From assembly GCA_037039925.1 (NCBI GenBank), contig JAXRKP010000559.1, positions 58,501-122,500 of the forward strand: DNA of 64,000 bases, read 5' to 3'. Source of the stretch: Doris montereyensis. Its lineage: Eukaryota; Mollusca; Gastropoda; Nudibranchia; Dorididae. The number at the start of each line of letters is the position of its first letter. The first letter of the stretch is position 1. Shown here piece by piece: positions 1 through 13,400 of the stretch. Under the pieces are notes generated by a model, which worked only from the letters and a program-made list of their open reading frames with translations, did not search any database and was not told where the DNA came from. The position numbers and the translations under genes were made by a program.

Positions 1-175
1 TACCTGTACTGAGATTTCCTAGCCTTACACCTGGAACTACCTGTACTGAGATTTCCTAGCCTTACACCTGGAACTTTACTGAGATTTCCTAGCCTTACAC
101 CTGAAACAACCTGTACTGAGATTTCCCTAGCCTTACACCTGGAACTACCTGTACTGAGATTTCCTAGCCTTACAC
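1..175. repeat. 37-bp tandem repeat at the window edge
   Basis: About four to five copies of a 37-bp unit (core CTGTACTGAGATTTCCTAG then CCTTACACCTGGAAC). The third copy is shortened. The array runs off the left edge of the window, so its full length is unknown. Confidence 0.9.
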
Positions 176-179
176 ACCT

Positions 180-660
180 TCACTTCAAACCAAGTCGGGT
201 CAAACTCTTGCCATACCCGTCATGCGAAACCTCCATGAGACAGTTTCGCATTTCATCCACACCACACTTGTCTATCCTCAAGATCTAGGCGCAGCACGCG
301 AGGTGTGTCTACAAAGCTCAGCAATTAAAAATGGCGGAGTGTAGTGATGTGATGAGTAACTTGCAATTTATGTGTTGTTGGCAGCAAAGAAAAGAAAAGG
401 AAAAAGAGAGCAATACGGACGAAGGACTGGCTTTTAAAAAGGAGCATTTGGGCCACATCAACATGTTGCGGGAATTGCAGCCTTATCCGATCTTGGCTTG
501 GGTTTAAATCAATTTTCAATGAGGAACAAGTTGTCCTAGGAACTTCTTGGTCTTTTAAAAATAAAAGATTGGAGGAGTACCATAGCTGCATCAGACCCAG
601 CACCGGACAATTTGGAATCTCAATCTTTTTTAAGTTTCTTTCAAAAGACCCAGCATTCTT
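180..660. other. No gene seen
   Basis: Unique-looking AT-rich sequence. The only long reading frame (325-603, minus) has no recognisable domain or splice context and is judged chance. Confidence 0.5.
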
Positions 661-664
661 TGTC

Positions 665-875
665 TGGAATCAAACGTTTTTGTAACTCTTCGAATCAAAC
701 GTTTTAAGTATTCTTTGTCTTACGAATCAAACAAATGATCTTTGTCTGCTTCCGAATCAAACGTTTTCACAATGTATTCTTTGTCTTTCCGAATCAAACG
801 TTTTAACAATGTATTCTTTGTCTGCTTTGTTTTCAATGTATTCTGCTTCCGAATCAAACGTTTTAACAAAATCTA
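665..875. repeat. About 37-bp degenerate tandem repeat
   Basis: Six or so imperfect copies of a unit made of CGAATCAAACGTTTT followed by AACAATGTATTCTTTGTC. Spacing varies through indels. Reading frames on both strands here follow the repeat and are not genes. Confidence 0.85.
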
Positions 876-1078
876 TTACATTCTGGTAGGCTATTTCCTT
901 CACGAATCGATTACTAGAATGTTTGGATTTAATTTTCCACAAGCTCTCATGAGAACGATAAATTTAAATGAATTTCAGAATCTTTTTTTTCGACCACAAA
1001 GCCATTTTTAATTTGTATCGTGTTTACTGTTAATTACTGATCTTCATCTACTTAACAGACTGACCGCAGTGCGAAATA

Positions 1079-1082
<4 letters not shown>

Positions 1083-1119
<37 letters not shown>
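1083..1119. repeat. (GT)n microsatellite
   Basis: An uninterrupted GT dinucleotide run of about 37 bp. The region 880-2220 around it is AT-rich without a recognisable gene. Confidence 0.95.
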
Positions 1120-1121
<2 letters not shown>

Positions 1122-2226
1122 TACAAGAGTTTAAAAAAATAAAAAAGAAGCTATTTGATCCTAGATAAGTGCAATGGTAATGCTTTTCTCTACTTAAAAA
1201 AAAATTAAAAATTGCTCCACGGTTTTCACTAAATAAGCATAAAAAAGGGATTATACGCGTAGACCGTTAATCTCGACATGCTAATTTCAAAAATCCATTT
1301 TTTTATTATTTGACTGATATTTAATAGTTTAGGAGCCCGATTTTCGCTTCCCGCCTCACGATACTTCAAAGGGAAAGCCGCCGCTCCCAATAGTGCCTCG
1401 GAGTCTGCGGCAGACAGGTCGACCCGTTACCAGAAAATCAAACACGCTCAGTTTTTTTTGGTTGGCCCGTTTGGTTGGCTTGGATCAAAACGGGTTTCCA
1501 TCCACACCTGGATTTCTGCCCGTCAGTTTGGTGGTTCATTGCAAACTATCGGTTGACCCTTAGGTGTGTAGGGCCCTTTACACTGGTTGTGGGTCTAGCT
1601 GACACTACTGACAGTGACAGTAAAAAAGAGCAATAGGCCTTGCCTAGATTAGATACGAATCAGACAGCTGGGCAACGTGATAATGCACGGTACAATCACC
1701 AACACATGACCGCCCCCAACCGAGTGTACAGCCAAGGACCGACCATTCACTCATTCAGATCAACGTATTCAAAGGGAGTGACATCACTGATCAAGCTCTG
1801 CACAAGGTGTACTTTACTACACATCTAGTTCAACATCAACAATGAACTGAAGAACCGTAGTATGATTTGCTGGCTGTGTAGTATATACGATTGGAGGCCT
1901 ACAGCTATGACACAGATGATAATGTTCATCACTACTAAGCCCGTGAAAAATGCTGGCCGAGAAAAATTAAAAATAAATCCTTCCAGTCTCCCAGATCCCC
2001 GTGTCGTGAATGTGGGTGAAATCAAATCAAATCTGCACAATCAAAAGTACCCTCACCTTTGCATGTAATGCAAATGATATGATTACAATAATATCTATAA
2101 TTTATAATAATAGATGTATATGGGAAAAGTGTGACCGTGTGTCAATGCGTGTGACTGTGTAAGTGTAAGCGACGAAAGTTGTCGTTTCAATGGCAATCTC
2201 CGAGCTCAAACGACCCAAGCCCAATC

Positions 2227-2227
<1 letters not shown>

Positions 2228-2292
<65 letters not shown>

Positions 2293-2326
2293 AGGGAGGG
2301 AGGGAGAGAGAGAGAGCGAGCGAGGG

Positions 2327-2419
<93 letters not shown>
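2228..2419. repeat. (GA)n microsatellite
   Basis: GA dinucleotide tract of about 190 bp, interrupted by GGGAGGGAGGGAG near 2289-2330. The Ser-Leu and Arg-Glu reading frames across it are simple-repeat artefacts. Confidence 0.97.
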
Positions 2420-2423
<4 letters not shown>

Positions 2424-2737
2424 CCTCCTTCCAACCCCAAACAAAGAAATCGCCCAAAACAAGCTTTGCTACATAAAACGTGATTTGACGCGTAACCAAG
2501 CCGCATTGATGCATGAGGATGCCTCATTACATCACAGCGTGAACAGCAACCTCAAGGCAAAAAAAGCAAGTTATTACAAGTGGATTTGCTATGCAAAAAC
2601 CCTCTTGTCATCGAAGTAGAGCGTGTGAGTAGTGTGACTGTGAAGATTCAACCTATCCAATATTAGACCCACAGGAAAAGTACACAAAAACGCTTTACCA
2701 GTTGGTATAAGCACACAACAAGGCGCAATGTTCAATG

Positions 2738-3385
2738 ATTAACATCCATGTCATTACCAACATCCATGTCATTACCAACATCCATGTCATTACCAACATC
2801 CGTGTCATTACCAACATCCATGTCATTACCAACATCCATGTCATTACCAACATCCGTGTTCATTACCAACATCCGTGTCATTACCAACATCCATACCAAC
2901 ATCATTACCAACATCCGTGTCATTACCAACATCCATGTCATTACCAATATCCGTGTCATTACCAACATCCATGTCATTACCAACATCCGTGTCATTACCA
3001 ACATCCATGTCATTACCAACATCCGTGTCATTACCAATATCCATGTCATTACCAACATCCATGTCATTACCAACATCCATGTCATTACCAATATCCGTGT
3101 CATTACCAACATCCATATCATCCATGTCATTACCAACATCCATGTCATTACCAACATCCATGTCATTACCAACATCCATGTCATTACCAATATCCATGTC
3201 ATTACCAATATCCATGTCATACTAATATCATTACCAACATCCATGTCATTACCAACATTCCATCCATGTCATTACCAACATCCATGTCATTACCAACATC
3301 CATATCATTACCAACATCCATGTCATTACCAACATCCATGTCATTACCAACATCCATGTCATTACGTCATTAACATCCATGTGAT
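2738..3385. repeat. 18-bp minisatellite, about 35 copies
   Basis: Unit AACATCCATGTCATTACC, with common variants CCGTGT and CAATATCC and a few deleted units. Because 18 is a multiple of three and the unit lacks stops in several frames, open frames up to 228 codons appear on both strands. They carry no coding signature. Confidence 0.97.
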
Positions 3386-4138
3386 AATTTTATCATACAA
3401 GACTAACAGCTCGCATTCACAGCTATATGTATGAAGGTCGTCTTGATTACGAATTCTTGTATTGTGCTCTTGTTGCATCATCCTTGTTTTTAACAATCAT
3501 GAAATAGTATTATTATTTAAGGAATTTTAAGGCACAGGTTTAGTTGCATTTCGCCCTACTTACAATTGCTGTCCATTTCATTTCATCTATTTTAATTTTA
3601 TAGCAGTAGTTGATTGTAATATCATTGTAGACGACCAGTGTTGATTATATCAATACTATCATGAGACTAAACTAGTCTACCTAAAGTGCTTCAATCAAAA
3701 GTCCATAGAATCCTGTATCATGAAACATTAAGTTAAAAGTTAAAGCTTTACAATTATATTTTCCCTACTTACAATTTCTGTTCATTTCGTTTCTTGTTAA
3801 TGTTACACTTTGTATTACTGTTACTTATCAGACTTCAAATAATATTATGAATACAAAATAATGTTTAGATTTACATAAAATGTGTGAAAATTGTGTACCT
3901 TTCAACACTAAAGGCGTATGTTTTATCTCAATCTCATGTAATGATGTGACTCAAAATTTGCCATTTAATAAAATTTCTAAATAAAGATGCCTTTGACAGA
4001 AGACAAAGAACAAACTCAATTTATATATGGTATGGCTAGGTGTTCCTGTTAGGGTTTCTTCTTTCTCTTTCCTATTTCAACTGTAGGGAGTTTTGAGCCT
4101 CTACTTTGTTTTCAGATTTTTTTTCAGATATTAATGTA
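3386..4138. other. AT-rich spacer with a partial internal duplication
   Basis: No gene seen. Two stretches around 3550-3600 and 3762-3810 resemble each other (CCCTACTTACAATT then CATTTC), suggesting an old duplication of about 220 bp. Confidence 0.4.
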
Positions 4139-4432
4139 AAATTCCTTCAAGAAGGCCATTATGGTCCATAGAGCCAGAGCTTATTTCGGTTTCTATAGCG
4201 TAAAGTGGAACAGGCGATAATAATCGATTCCTGGGCAGGACGCTAGTCTGACACAAGTTTTATTACCAAGCTAGTACTTGTGCCCAGTCGCACCCAGGTC
4301 GAGTGAGGAAAATCTGTTAAAGAATCTTTCTAAGGAACACAGCATTGAACCTTGCAATGCTAAGACTCAAACAGAGCCTCCTGATCCAAGAATGGCAGAC
4401 TAGCCACTTGGTCACCAATGCCACCAATGATG
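4139..4432 (-). repeat. tRNA-derived SINE, copy I
   Basis: Read on the minus strand it has a tRNA-like head (GGTGACCAAGTGGCTAG, then a TTTGAGTCTTAGC box) and a body ending in GGCCTTCTTGAAGGAATTTTAC. It shares order and sequence with the copies at 5034, 5330 and 5670. Confidence 0.75.
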
Positions 4433-5033
4433 TTATTATTAATTTATAAAGGTACACCAAAGTAGACCTGGATTTAAAGAACCAATCCATGTAAGTCCAG
4501 AAATTGGCTCAGATAGCATGAACACAAAGAGTATGACATCCTTTCATCCCAGTAACCTTCCGTGAGATAGCGAGTCAAAGTCTTGTTTGAAGCCAATATT
4601 GTCAATAACTTTTCAGTTTCGACACAGAATGGATGAAGAAGTTCAGCGATCTGACTAAAGACGGATTGCAGACCATTTCCCTAACCCTGATGCTGCATCC
4701 CGGCAAAAGACACCAAAACATCCTGTCCCTTCTACCAGGTGAAAATAGGCACATATATCAACTATTTCTGGAACAGACCAGCATCCTATCTGGGGCATGA
4801 TCCTCTATCCCTAGTTAGGCTTAATGTTAGTGAAACCAGTATAAGAGCTCCAGCATTAGACACATGCAGGTCTGGAAAGAACTATGATTGTGAACAATGT
4901 GTGAACAAGGCTATTTATGGTGAATTCATGAGGCTGACCATTTTACATTCATTGGTATTTATTCCCTCAACTACATGAACAGGCATCGATTTTTTAAATT
5001 AAAGTAAAAAAGGTTATTTAAAAAATGAAGTAA

Positions 5034-5272
5034 AATTCCTTCAAGGCCCTTACAGCTGGAGCGTATCCCAGTTTCTATAGCGTGCATATTTTTACTCTCA
5101 AGCTGTTACTGCCACCCATTTGCACCTGGGTTGACGAGGGAAAATGAGAATGAACATTAATTGTCTTTCCCAAGCAACACATCAGACCTAGCATTGCTAG
5201 GATTCAAACCCAAGGACCTCATGATCCTAAGTCTGGCAACCTAACCATTAGGCCACTGACGTCACTGAAGGC
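5034..5272 (-). repeat. tRNA-derived SINE, copy II
   Basis: The clearest head in the cluster: minus strand TGGCCTAATGGTTAGG fits a Pol III A box, and GGTTTGAATCC fits a B box. The body and the AAGGAATTTTAC tail match copies I and IV. About 240 bp long. Confidence 0.82.
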
Positions 5273-5329
5273 CCCGGAAAGACAAAAAAGTAGGACCTAT
5301 TAGTTAGTATTATTTATTGCTATTGTGAC

Positions 5330-5592
5330 AATGATGGTAACCTAGTGGTCAGGCTGTCAAACTTTGGATCGTCTGGTCTTGGGTTTGAGTCTTGGCAATG
5401 CTGGTGCTAGGTCCAACAGTGTGCTCCTTGGAAAAGACGCTCAACATCCACTTCCCAACTTGACACAGGTCCAAACACGTAGAAGCATCAACTGTCCAGA
5501 AGGCAAATCTATCATCATCTGTTTCATTTCACACTATAGAAACTGGGATAAACTCTGGTTCAACGGGCCATAATGGCACAGACGGAACTTTA
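5330..5592 (+). repeat. tRNA-derived SINE, copy III, opposite orientation
   Basis: Plus-strand copy: A-box-like TAACCTAGTGGTCAGG, B-box-like GGGTTTGAGTCTT, then a body ending ACTATAGAAACTGGGATAA and GGGCCATAATGGC. This is the reverse complement of the start of copies I, II and IV. The 69-codon reading frame inside it is not a gene. Confidence 0.78.
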
Positions 5593-5669
5593 CTAATTGC
5601 CAACCAGGCGGGAGGGTTGTGGGAGAAAGGGCATAACTTCAAGCCATGCACTAAAAAAAGTGAGAGAAA

Positions 5670-6068
5670 AAATTCCTTCAGGGCCATTAAGGCCCATAGA
5701 CCCGGAGTTTACCTAGGTTTCTATAGAGTGAAGTGGAACGGGTGATTATAATCCCCCCTGGACAGGACGCAAGTCCGATATTTGTTTGATTGAAATTTAC
5801 CGTCCACCATATGTAGTGATCTCAAGGTGAATTACGAGGGAAAGAACAAGATGAAATCTAAAGCGCCTATCAAGCGCCCTAGTCTGGAGTAGATTTTACT
5901 CCCAAGCTAGTGCTTGTGCCCATTTTGCACCTGGAGCAAGTGGGTAGGACATATTGTAAGTGTCTTTCCCAAGGAAAACAACGTCAGACCTAGCTTTGCT
6001 GGGATTTGAAACCCGGAATCTTGTAATCTCCAGGCCGGCAGCCTAACCACTCGGCCTCTGACAACACA
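5670..6068 (-). repeat. tRNA-derived SINE, copy IV, split by an insertion
   Basis: Minus-strand SINE whose two halves (5670-5787 and about 5886-6068) are separated by roughly 100 bp of a different dispersed repeat. The head on the right has GGCCGAGTGGTTAGG and GGGTTTCAAATCC boxes. Confidence 0.75.
5788..5885 (+). repeat. ATTTACC/TGATCTCAGGG repeat inserted in SINE IV
   Basis: Fragment of the dispersed repeat typified at 13678 (TTTGWTTSATTGAAATTTACC, then TGATCTCAAGGTGAATTA). Flanking CAAGTCCGA and CTAGTCTGG both match the uninterrupted site in copy I (CTAGTCTGA), which looks like a target-site duplication. Confidence 0.65.
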
Positions 6069-6340
6069 AAGTAAGTTTTGGACGCACACAAAACCTCACA
6101 TGCTCTCACATTCGTCACAATCTATATCTACAATGTACAGCAACAAACAAAATTTATGTTGTTACAATAAACAAGACTGGTGACTGGTTGTGATAAAACA
6201 AATTAGTTTATTCCTATAATATACTGAGTAATTATATATATATATACAAAAATCGACCGCCTGTTTTTATTCTGAAGTTTTGAACTACACCATGTAGGTA
6301 ATAGAGGAAAGAAGGAATGGAATAAAAGAAGTTTGAACAG

Positions 6341-6626
<286 letters not shown>

Positions 6627-7169
6627 AAGTTGCAAATACAGAAACTTCACATTCCTTCCATTTTCTATAATCCCAATTTAGAAGTGCAGAAAATGAGTTC
6701 TCTATGTATCTTATAATTTCTGAATAACATTTATTGTGTTCCATGGGATTCTCAGTTCATGTTCAACCAGATGCTTCATTTAATAACACCAGTTCTGTGG
6801 AAAGATACAACATATAGTACATATGTATATAAGGGGTGAGATGCAAAAACTGCTATATCCAAAAAAGACAACTTGAGAAAACCAGGTTTGTCTTCCCTCA
6901 ATTATAAATAAAGCCTGGTCAATTTGATGTGTAGAACCGAATTATAATATGATATACTCACTTTTTAAGAATCTTCATTCAAAGTCTGACATAGTGAAAA
7001 AACTCACAATACGTAAAAATGGCGCATAGCGGGTTTCGCGTCTCACCCCCTCAAATATACAAGCTTGCATCTTTCACACATACAATCTTGATATTATTCA
7101 TACCATGGAGCCTTAATCATCCCTAAAGTTTCCTTACAAACCAATAATCGTATTTGTCATGACAGCTAG

Positions 7170-7437
7170 TTAAAACAAATTGAAATCCCTAGCTTTGGCC
7201 ACCCACTCATCTCGTTGCAGGTAACATCCAAAGAGAGTGCGCGCTCCAGTAAAAGCAGCCCTTCCATGCAACACGCGCCAGTTGTCAATTAAGATGACGC
7301 GGCCAGGTGTAAGTGGAATCCAGAATTCGCTGGTAGGATCTTCTATGATGTGGGAAAGCCTGTCATACGCCGTGTAAAAATCTTGTATCTGGTCTGGAGA
7401 TAAGGTGTTGAGTGGAGCTCTGTCATATGGGTTGTAC
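7170..7437 (-). CDS. TMLHE: TMLHE coding exon 5 (terminal)
   Basis: Encodes the last 89 residues, YNPYDRAPLNTL through the stop TAA (7170-7172). It contains WIPLTPGRVILIDNWRVLHGR with His387, the distal iron ligand, and Arg396. The acceptor is TGTTTTCAG|G. A possible AATAAA on this strand lies at 6728-6733, about 440 bp after the stop. The 3' end is not determined by sequence alone. Confidence 0.92.
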
Positions 7438-10400
7438 CTGAAAACATGAGAAAAGTTCTGTCTTCAACTTCATGCTTATAATGACTGACAACAGAAGGTG
7501 AATCTATTATTAAGTCAGCTTCATAAAAAAATCTTAACATGCTAAACATAGAAATTATACCACCTAGAAAGTGAAACTTTTACTTGGCGCATCAATTTCC
7601 TCCCTAAAACGCAAGAAAAACAATAAAGAAATGATTGTTTATCACCATAGCTCATTTCCGGTCAAACATCTCAAGTGCCATTGAATACAGTAACCGAATA
7701 GTAGCCTTTACTATTCGCACGGTGTCCGCATTTCCACAGGGTAGGCCTTGACCAAAGAATTAAAATCTCTCTAGTCTAGACAGGCCAGAAATCTGGATCT
7801 CTAGCTCAATTGAAATCTTCGCCCAGTGTCAAATTGAATTATTAGCCAACTGCTAGCATGAAAGGTATTTTTCTATTTATAGCATTAATGCGGTTCTGTT
7901 CTGATTTCAGGTCTAGATTCTACTCATTATCAAATATAAAACAAGATCAATGAGTGTCTTCGTACAAGAACTTTTGGGTTTGTTTCAAATTATGCACACT
8001 CAACATCAAAGCATCGTTCTCGTCGACTGCATAATAGATCTACAATTTTACCACCCTGACAAATAATTGTTCATAAAAGTCATCCATTCAGAAATAGGCT
8101 TCTCTGTTTGACTTAAAAAGGCCTTACTTCAAACACACTGATAAATTTATTCATCCTTCGGGAAATACACTCGAAGATGCTTCATCCAAAACTCAAGGGA
8201 TACAGATTTCTTTTCCATTTAAGCCTTTTCCAGATGACCAGATTATCCAAGGGACATCACTACATGATGCTGTTTTTACTTTGAGTTATATATCTCTTGC
8301 AAGTTTTTCTAGGTTTTAGGTTATGCTGCCTTCATCTGAAAACAAAAAGGGCCGCCAAGTGAACAGAAATTGTTTCGGGCTAGAGGCAAATTTCATTCTA
8401 AACTAAAGTGAACTTAAGGATTGTGGGAAGATATTAATTATAAAAATCATGGTGACATGTATCAAACAATTCACTGCTCATAACTAACAGAAAGACTAAA
8501 TCTACAGACCAGCACTGGAACTGGAATTGTAATATGCATCGTTTGTGTGAGGTAGGAAATAATGAACAAAAAATGGCATTTTGAGAAAAATCTTATTTTC
8601 TGTTATTTGAATATATTTTTCTCCCATAAACCTAAGAAATGAGTTGGATAATATTTTGAAACATCATATAACCTTGAGAGGTTCTCAATTACTTCTTATT
8701 GACACTGTTTCAAGTATACCAGCACCTTTTTACTCATTTTGAGATGGTGCCTTTTTAATAATAGATGCGCAGAATACATTCCGTATTTTCCTTAACTGAT
8801 GAAAAAACTAGATCTACCCAACAGTATAACTTGAACATCCTTATATAACAATCTGTGTCGAATGGGACGGCTTCATGTAAATGGGACAAAATTTGATTTT
8901 GATATCAAAATTTTCTTTCTTGACAACGTGAAAATCATTTCGACCACTGTCATATTGACTTGTAGCGGATTTCTTGTTCTTTGTTTTACCATACAGACTT
9001 TGTTGTGCACACGTGATTATTAGATAATTAAAAAATGTTGATGGCAAATCTTTAAAACAACGGATTTGTGTCTTCATTCAAAGCAAGAGCTTTCCAAAGG
9101 TTATGAAAGAATGCAGCAAAAATCCATGCTTTTTTATTTCATGTATGTAAACCACAAAAGGGCTGTCCTTCTTAGTGTGATTGGAATTGCAATCAAGTGT
9201 TCAAAAGGACAAAATGCACCACAATCACAGCAATGTTTATGAACATAATTTTTCCTGTTTAAAAACTTCAAGAATCCACTCAAATTTATACCTGAGAAAC
9301 AGACTTAAGACTTTCTTCTTTCATTCAATCCTTACGTACTTATATTTGAAGCAAAAGTAGATCTAACTTCACTTCTACCCTTGAAAAGAGGCTGTCATAA
9401 CCGCGAAGATCCCCACACAGCCCAGTACACACAGAATCAGAAACTCTCAGGTTCGTTTCAGAGTAGATGCTTAAATTTAATTTCAATAACTATTCATTCA
9501 CTCTTTTTTCTATCAGTGCCCATGTGATTAACCCTTTCCTACAACACCAACAAGAAGAAAAACACAACAAAAAAACCCTTTCCTCCCTACTGCGACCGAA
9601 CGCACCATCAGCCTTGATGCCAAATACGCCATCGGCCTCGATGCCTAATTTCGATGCATAATGCACCCTGATGCACTCCTCACTCACTCTTAGTCTTTGT
9701 ACTCGCATAAAAACAAGATCTCACAGTGTGTGCGACTTGCATCGGCAATCTCGTGAAGTGCAAGATTTCCGACTCATTTGTGAAAAAATACACATATTTT
9801 TTAATCTGCTTTTATTTTTGACGTATGGCGATTGTAAACAAAGCGACACTTTGTAAACAAAGCGACACTATTACTTTCAATGAATTTACCGACCTACTGA
9901 CGAAAGTTACTGACAATTAAAGGCTCATAATAGTTATATAAAAGTATTTATTTTCTCTGGGCAGTGGACAGGTATGGGAAGTAGACGATCCTGCCCTCCA
10001 CGAATCTCCTGCTGCCTTGCAGGCGGGTCTTGGCTGTCCAAAGGCTAAAGGAGTGAACCCCAACAGAAAACAACTTGCTGCCTTGCAGGTCGGTCTTGGT
10101 TGACCAAAGGCTAAGGGAGTTAACTTGACAAAAAAAATAACCTGAACGCAGGCCGGTCTTGAATAACCAAATGCTAAGGGAGTTAACCCTGACATAAAAT
10201 AACAAGGCATGGTACGGGCCTCAAGGTGACAACCCCACCATCTACCTAGGGTACAGTGGGCTAATCCACTGCTTATCAAAAACCAAACTGATTCAGAGAA
10301 ATAAATACAATATACCCAGCTTGACCTTTCAACTACGAACATGGAAACGAACACGGGCTTTGATTATTCGAACATTGACTGTTAAGGCAATAAATTGTAA

Positions 10401-13400
10401 AAAGTTAGAATTAGTTGAAGAACTTCGGAAAAATTCAAAGAAAACATTTTGGTAATTACAGATACAAAAAAAGAACAAGGAATAGAAAATGTAGGACCAA
10501 ATCATATTTTAATCTTCTCAGGAGTAGATGTCAAAGATAAAGCTAAAGCAGGAGTAGGCCTCCTAGTGCACAAAAGGCATGAAAAGCTACTAGAAAGTCG
10601 GAAATTTATAAGCCCACGGCTATTAGAGGTAAATATTAAACCAAAAGGAAGAGAAATTAAATTATCAATAGCTTATGGACCAAACGAAGATGCCACTAAA
10701 GAAGAAAAAGATATCTTCAAAAACAATTAACAAATAACTGCAGAAAATCTTAAATACAAACAGGAACTAATGCTTTTAAGAGACGTAAACGTTAGAGTAG
10801 GCAACAATGTAGAAACGTCAGGAGGCGTAATAGGTAAAGAAGGAGAGACAACAACTTCTTCAAATGGAGAGAGATTTTTGACTAAATAATAACATGAAAA
10901 TAGCCAACACCGTTTTTCCTCATAAAGATATCCACAAATGTACAAGAGTAAAAGACAGGTGTGAAAAGTCAATGATAGACTACATAATATTAGCAGCTCT
11001 CTTTTTTACAGTACATTTTGATGCAAGAGTAAACAGAGGAGCAGAAATATTTAGTGATCATCAATAAGGTGATTGCCAAAATAAGATTACTGACTGAAGA
11101 AAACAAATAGAAAAGGAAAGAGAAGAAAGCTACTAAACTCAAAACAGAGGAACTAAATAAACCAATAGTAAAACAGATATAGCAATCTAGGATAAAAAAA
11201 ATTATCAGTGAAAGGCATATGGATCTGAATAAAAGCACAATAGAAGAAAAGGTGGCAAATGTATAAAGAAGTACTCATCAGTTGTATAGAAGAGCTCTGC
11301 GGTAGGAAACAAATTAAAGGAGATAGGAAAAGAATAGCATGGTGGAATGGAAATGTCAAGACTAAAAGCAAAGAAAAAGAAAGACGCTTGGAAGAAATAC
11401 TTGCAAACAAAGGGATCAGAGAAAAGGATAGATTACATGAATAACAGAACTATTGCCAAAGAGGAAGCGAGGAAAGCAAAACAGGAACAATGAGAAGAGT
11501 TTGGACAAAGACTTCAAGAAATCTAACAAGGAAATCAAAAACTGTCCTGGGTGGGCAATGAAGAGCATGTGAAAGACCAATGTATGCCCAATAAGGGCAT
11601 TCAATTAAGAATGCCAAAGGAGAAATAATGAAAGAAGACAGTGAAATCATAGGAACATGGAGAAAGTATGTTCAACAATTACATAATCCCTCCAGAACAT
11701 AGAAAACAAGGAGTAAAGATCAATTAGTTAGAGTAACAAGTAATCCAGAGGAGACAGCTGAAGATGAAGATATATCAATGGAAGAAATCCAAACAGCTAT
11801 AAGAAAAGTGAAATTTGGAAAGGCCCCAGGAGCGGATCAAGTTGATCCAGAAATGATTAAAAACCAAGGGAGAGAGGCAGACAAACATGCAATATGCCAA
11901 CAAGCATGGAAGTCCAAACAGATGCCAGACGACTGGAAAACGGGGAATGGTAGTACAAATACATCAAAAAGTATCAACTATGGAATGTTCAAACTATAGA
12001 GGGATATCACTAATTAGCGTACCAGGAAAAGTGTATGCCAGTCAGGGTACTGGAACTGAGACTAAAGAAAAGAGTAGAGGATCAGATTGAAGAACAAGAA
12101 TTGTCAACAAAAACCAAAATGGCAGTACGCAACACAGTTTATTGCCCTACTCTCCTCTATGACAGTGAAACCTGGCCCTTAGATAGTAGAGAACACAGTA
12201 GAGTGCAGGTAGCTGAAATGAAATATCTAAGAAGAGTAGTAGGGAAAACTAAAAGAGACAAAATCAGAAACACAACAATAAGAGATCAAACCAAAGCAGA
12301 TGACATAAAAATTAAAATAGAAATAAATCAATGGAGATGGTTTGGGCATGTTAACAGAATGAAAGACAATAGAATAGGGTTAATCTGGAAAAGAAGGATA
12401 AGTTTTAATATAGTGTCTCATGTAGTGGCTGTTGAGGTCACAACCTTCGGTCACATAGCACCCCTTGAGTTGCGCTAGTTGAAGAATGGTTTTTGTCCCA
12501 TGTCAATGTGTTGTGCAAAGAAGTCAATGCATTCCTCACCAGATGTCTTAAAATCGAAAACAGTCTGGAGAAAGTGCAAAACGTCACTGAGCTTGCAAGT
12601 TCTAGGCTGCCTTTTATGTGACCTAAAGACTTCTAACTGTACCTGATTTGTATTAACTCCTGTGAGTTTGGATGAGTTGTAAGTACCGAGGAAAGGTGGT
12701 AGAAATGGTACCCAGGAGACTGGTCACTTAGAGGCTCAATGTTTTCATGTGGAACCACACGGGATGCAAGGCACTTAAAAGATTCAGGATGTTTCTCACG
12801 AAGGACGTTGGCTGCATGGAAGCCATCCACCAGGAGAGTTTCACCGCCACTGCCTGTGTGCTTTGCCCCGTGAAAGACTTGGATTCTGTAAAAACAATCA
12901 AGTATAAGCCAAATTAAAGACATGAGTGACACTGACAAATAGTGATTCACTTTGAAAACGAAAAAAAAACTTGAAAAAAAGAGAATAGGGATGCATATCC
13001 TCTGCAAAACTCTCTAAACACGCCAGTCCACGATATATGGGATATGAGATATGTTCTTTAAATAATCAAACATATACCTCCTTCGTGTCTTTATAAATAT
13101 TGGAGGCCTAGAATCAACATGATCTAAACAAATATTTCCGTTTTTCTTACCCCCTTAAATCTGTAATTCCCTAGGTCAAGGAGCCATATAAGTCCATTAT
13201 GTGCACAACAGATTATTATTATTCCTTTTACTACACTCTAAAGATCAAAGTAAAAATAAATTGTAATCCAAATAGCATAAAATAGTGTTTGCAGCCCTAT
13301 TCGATGATTTAATGTGTTTTTTTGTTTCTCCTGAAAATTTTCGCCACACGGACATACATGTTTGGACATTTTCACTGACGATATGGAATAACAAGTTATT

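Noticed and set aside
2102..2527. Ser-Leu and Arg-Glu rich frames
   Set aside because: Simple translation of the (GA)n tract. The same applies to the frames over 6.3, 22.4, 22.8, 38.4, 41.5 and 41.8 kb.
2738..3385. CRISPR-like regular repeat
   Set aside because: Units are contiguous with no spacers, and the genome is clearly animal; it is a minisatellite.
2735..3434. Open frames up to 228 codons across the 18-bp repeat
   Set aside because: The unit is a multiple of three without stops, so frames stay open on both strands; no coding signal other than the repeat.
9917..10354. 145-codon minus frame as a gene
   Set aside because: It coincides with a 64-bp tandem triplication, has no domain, and lies inside a TMLHE intron.
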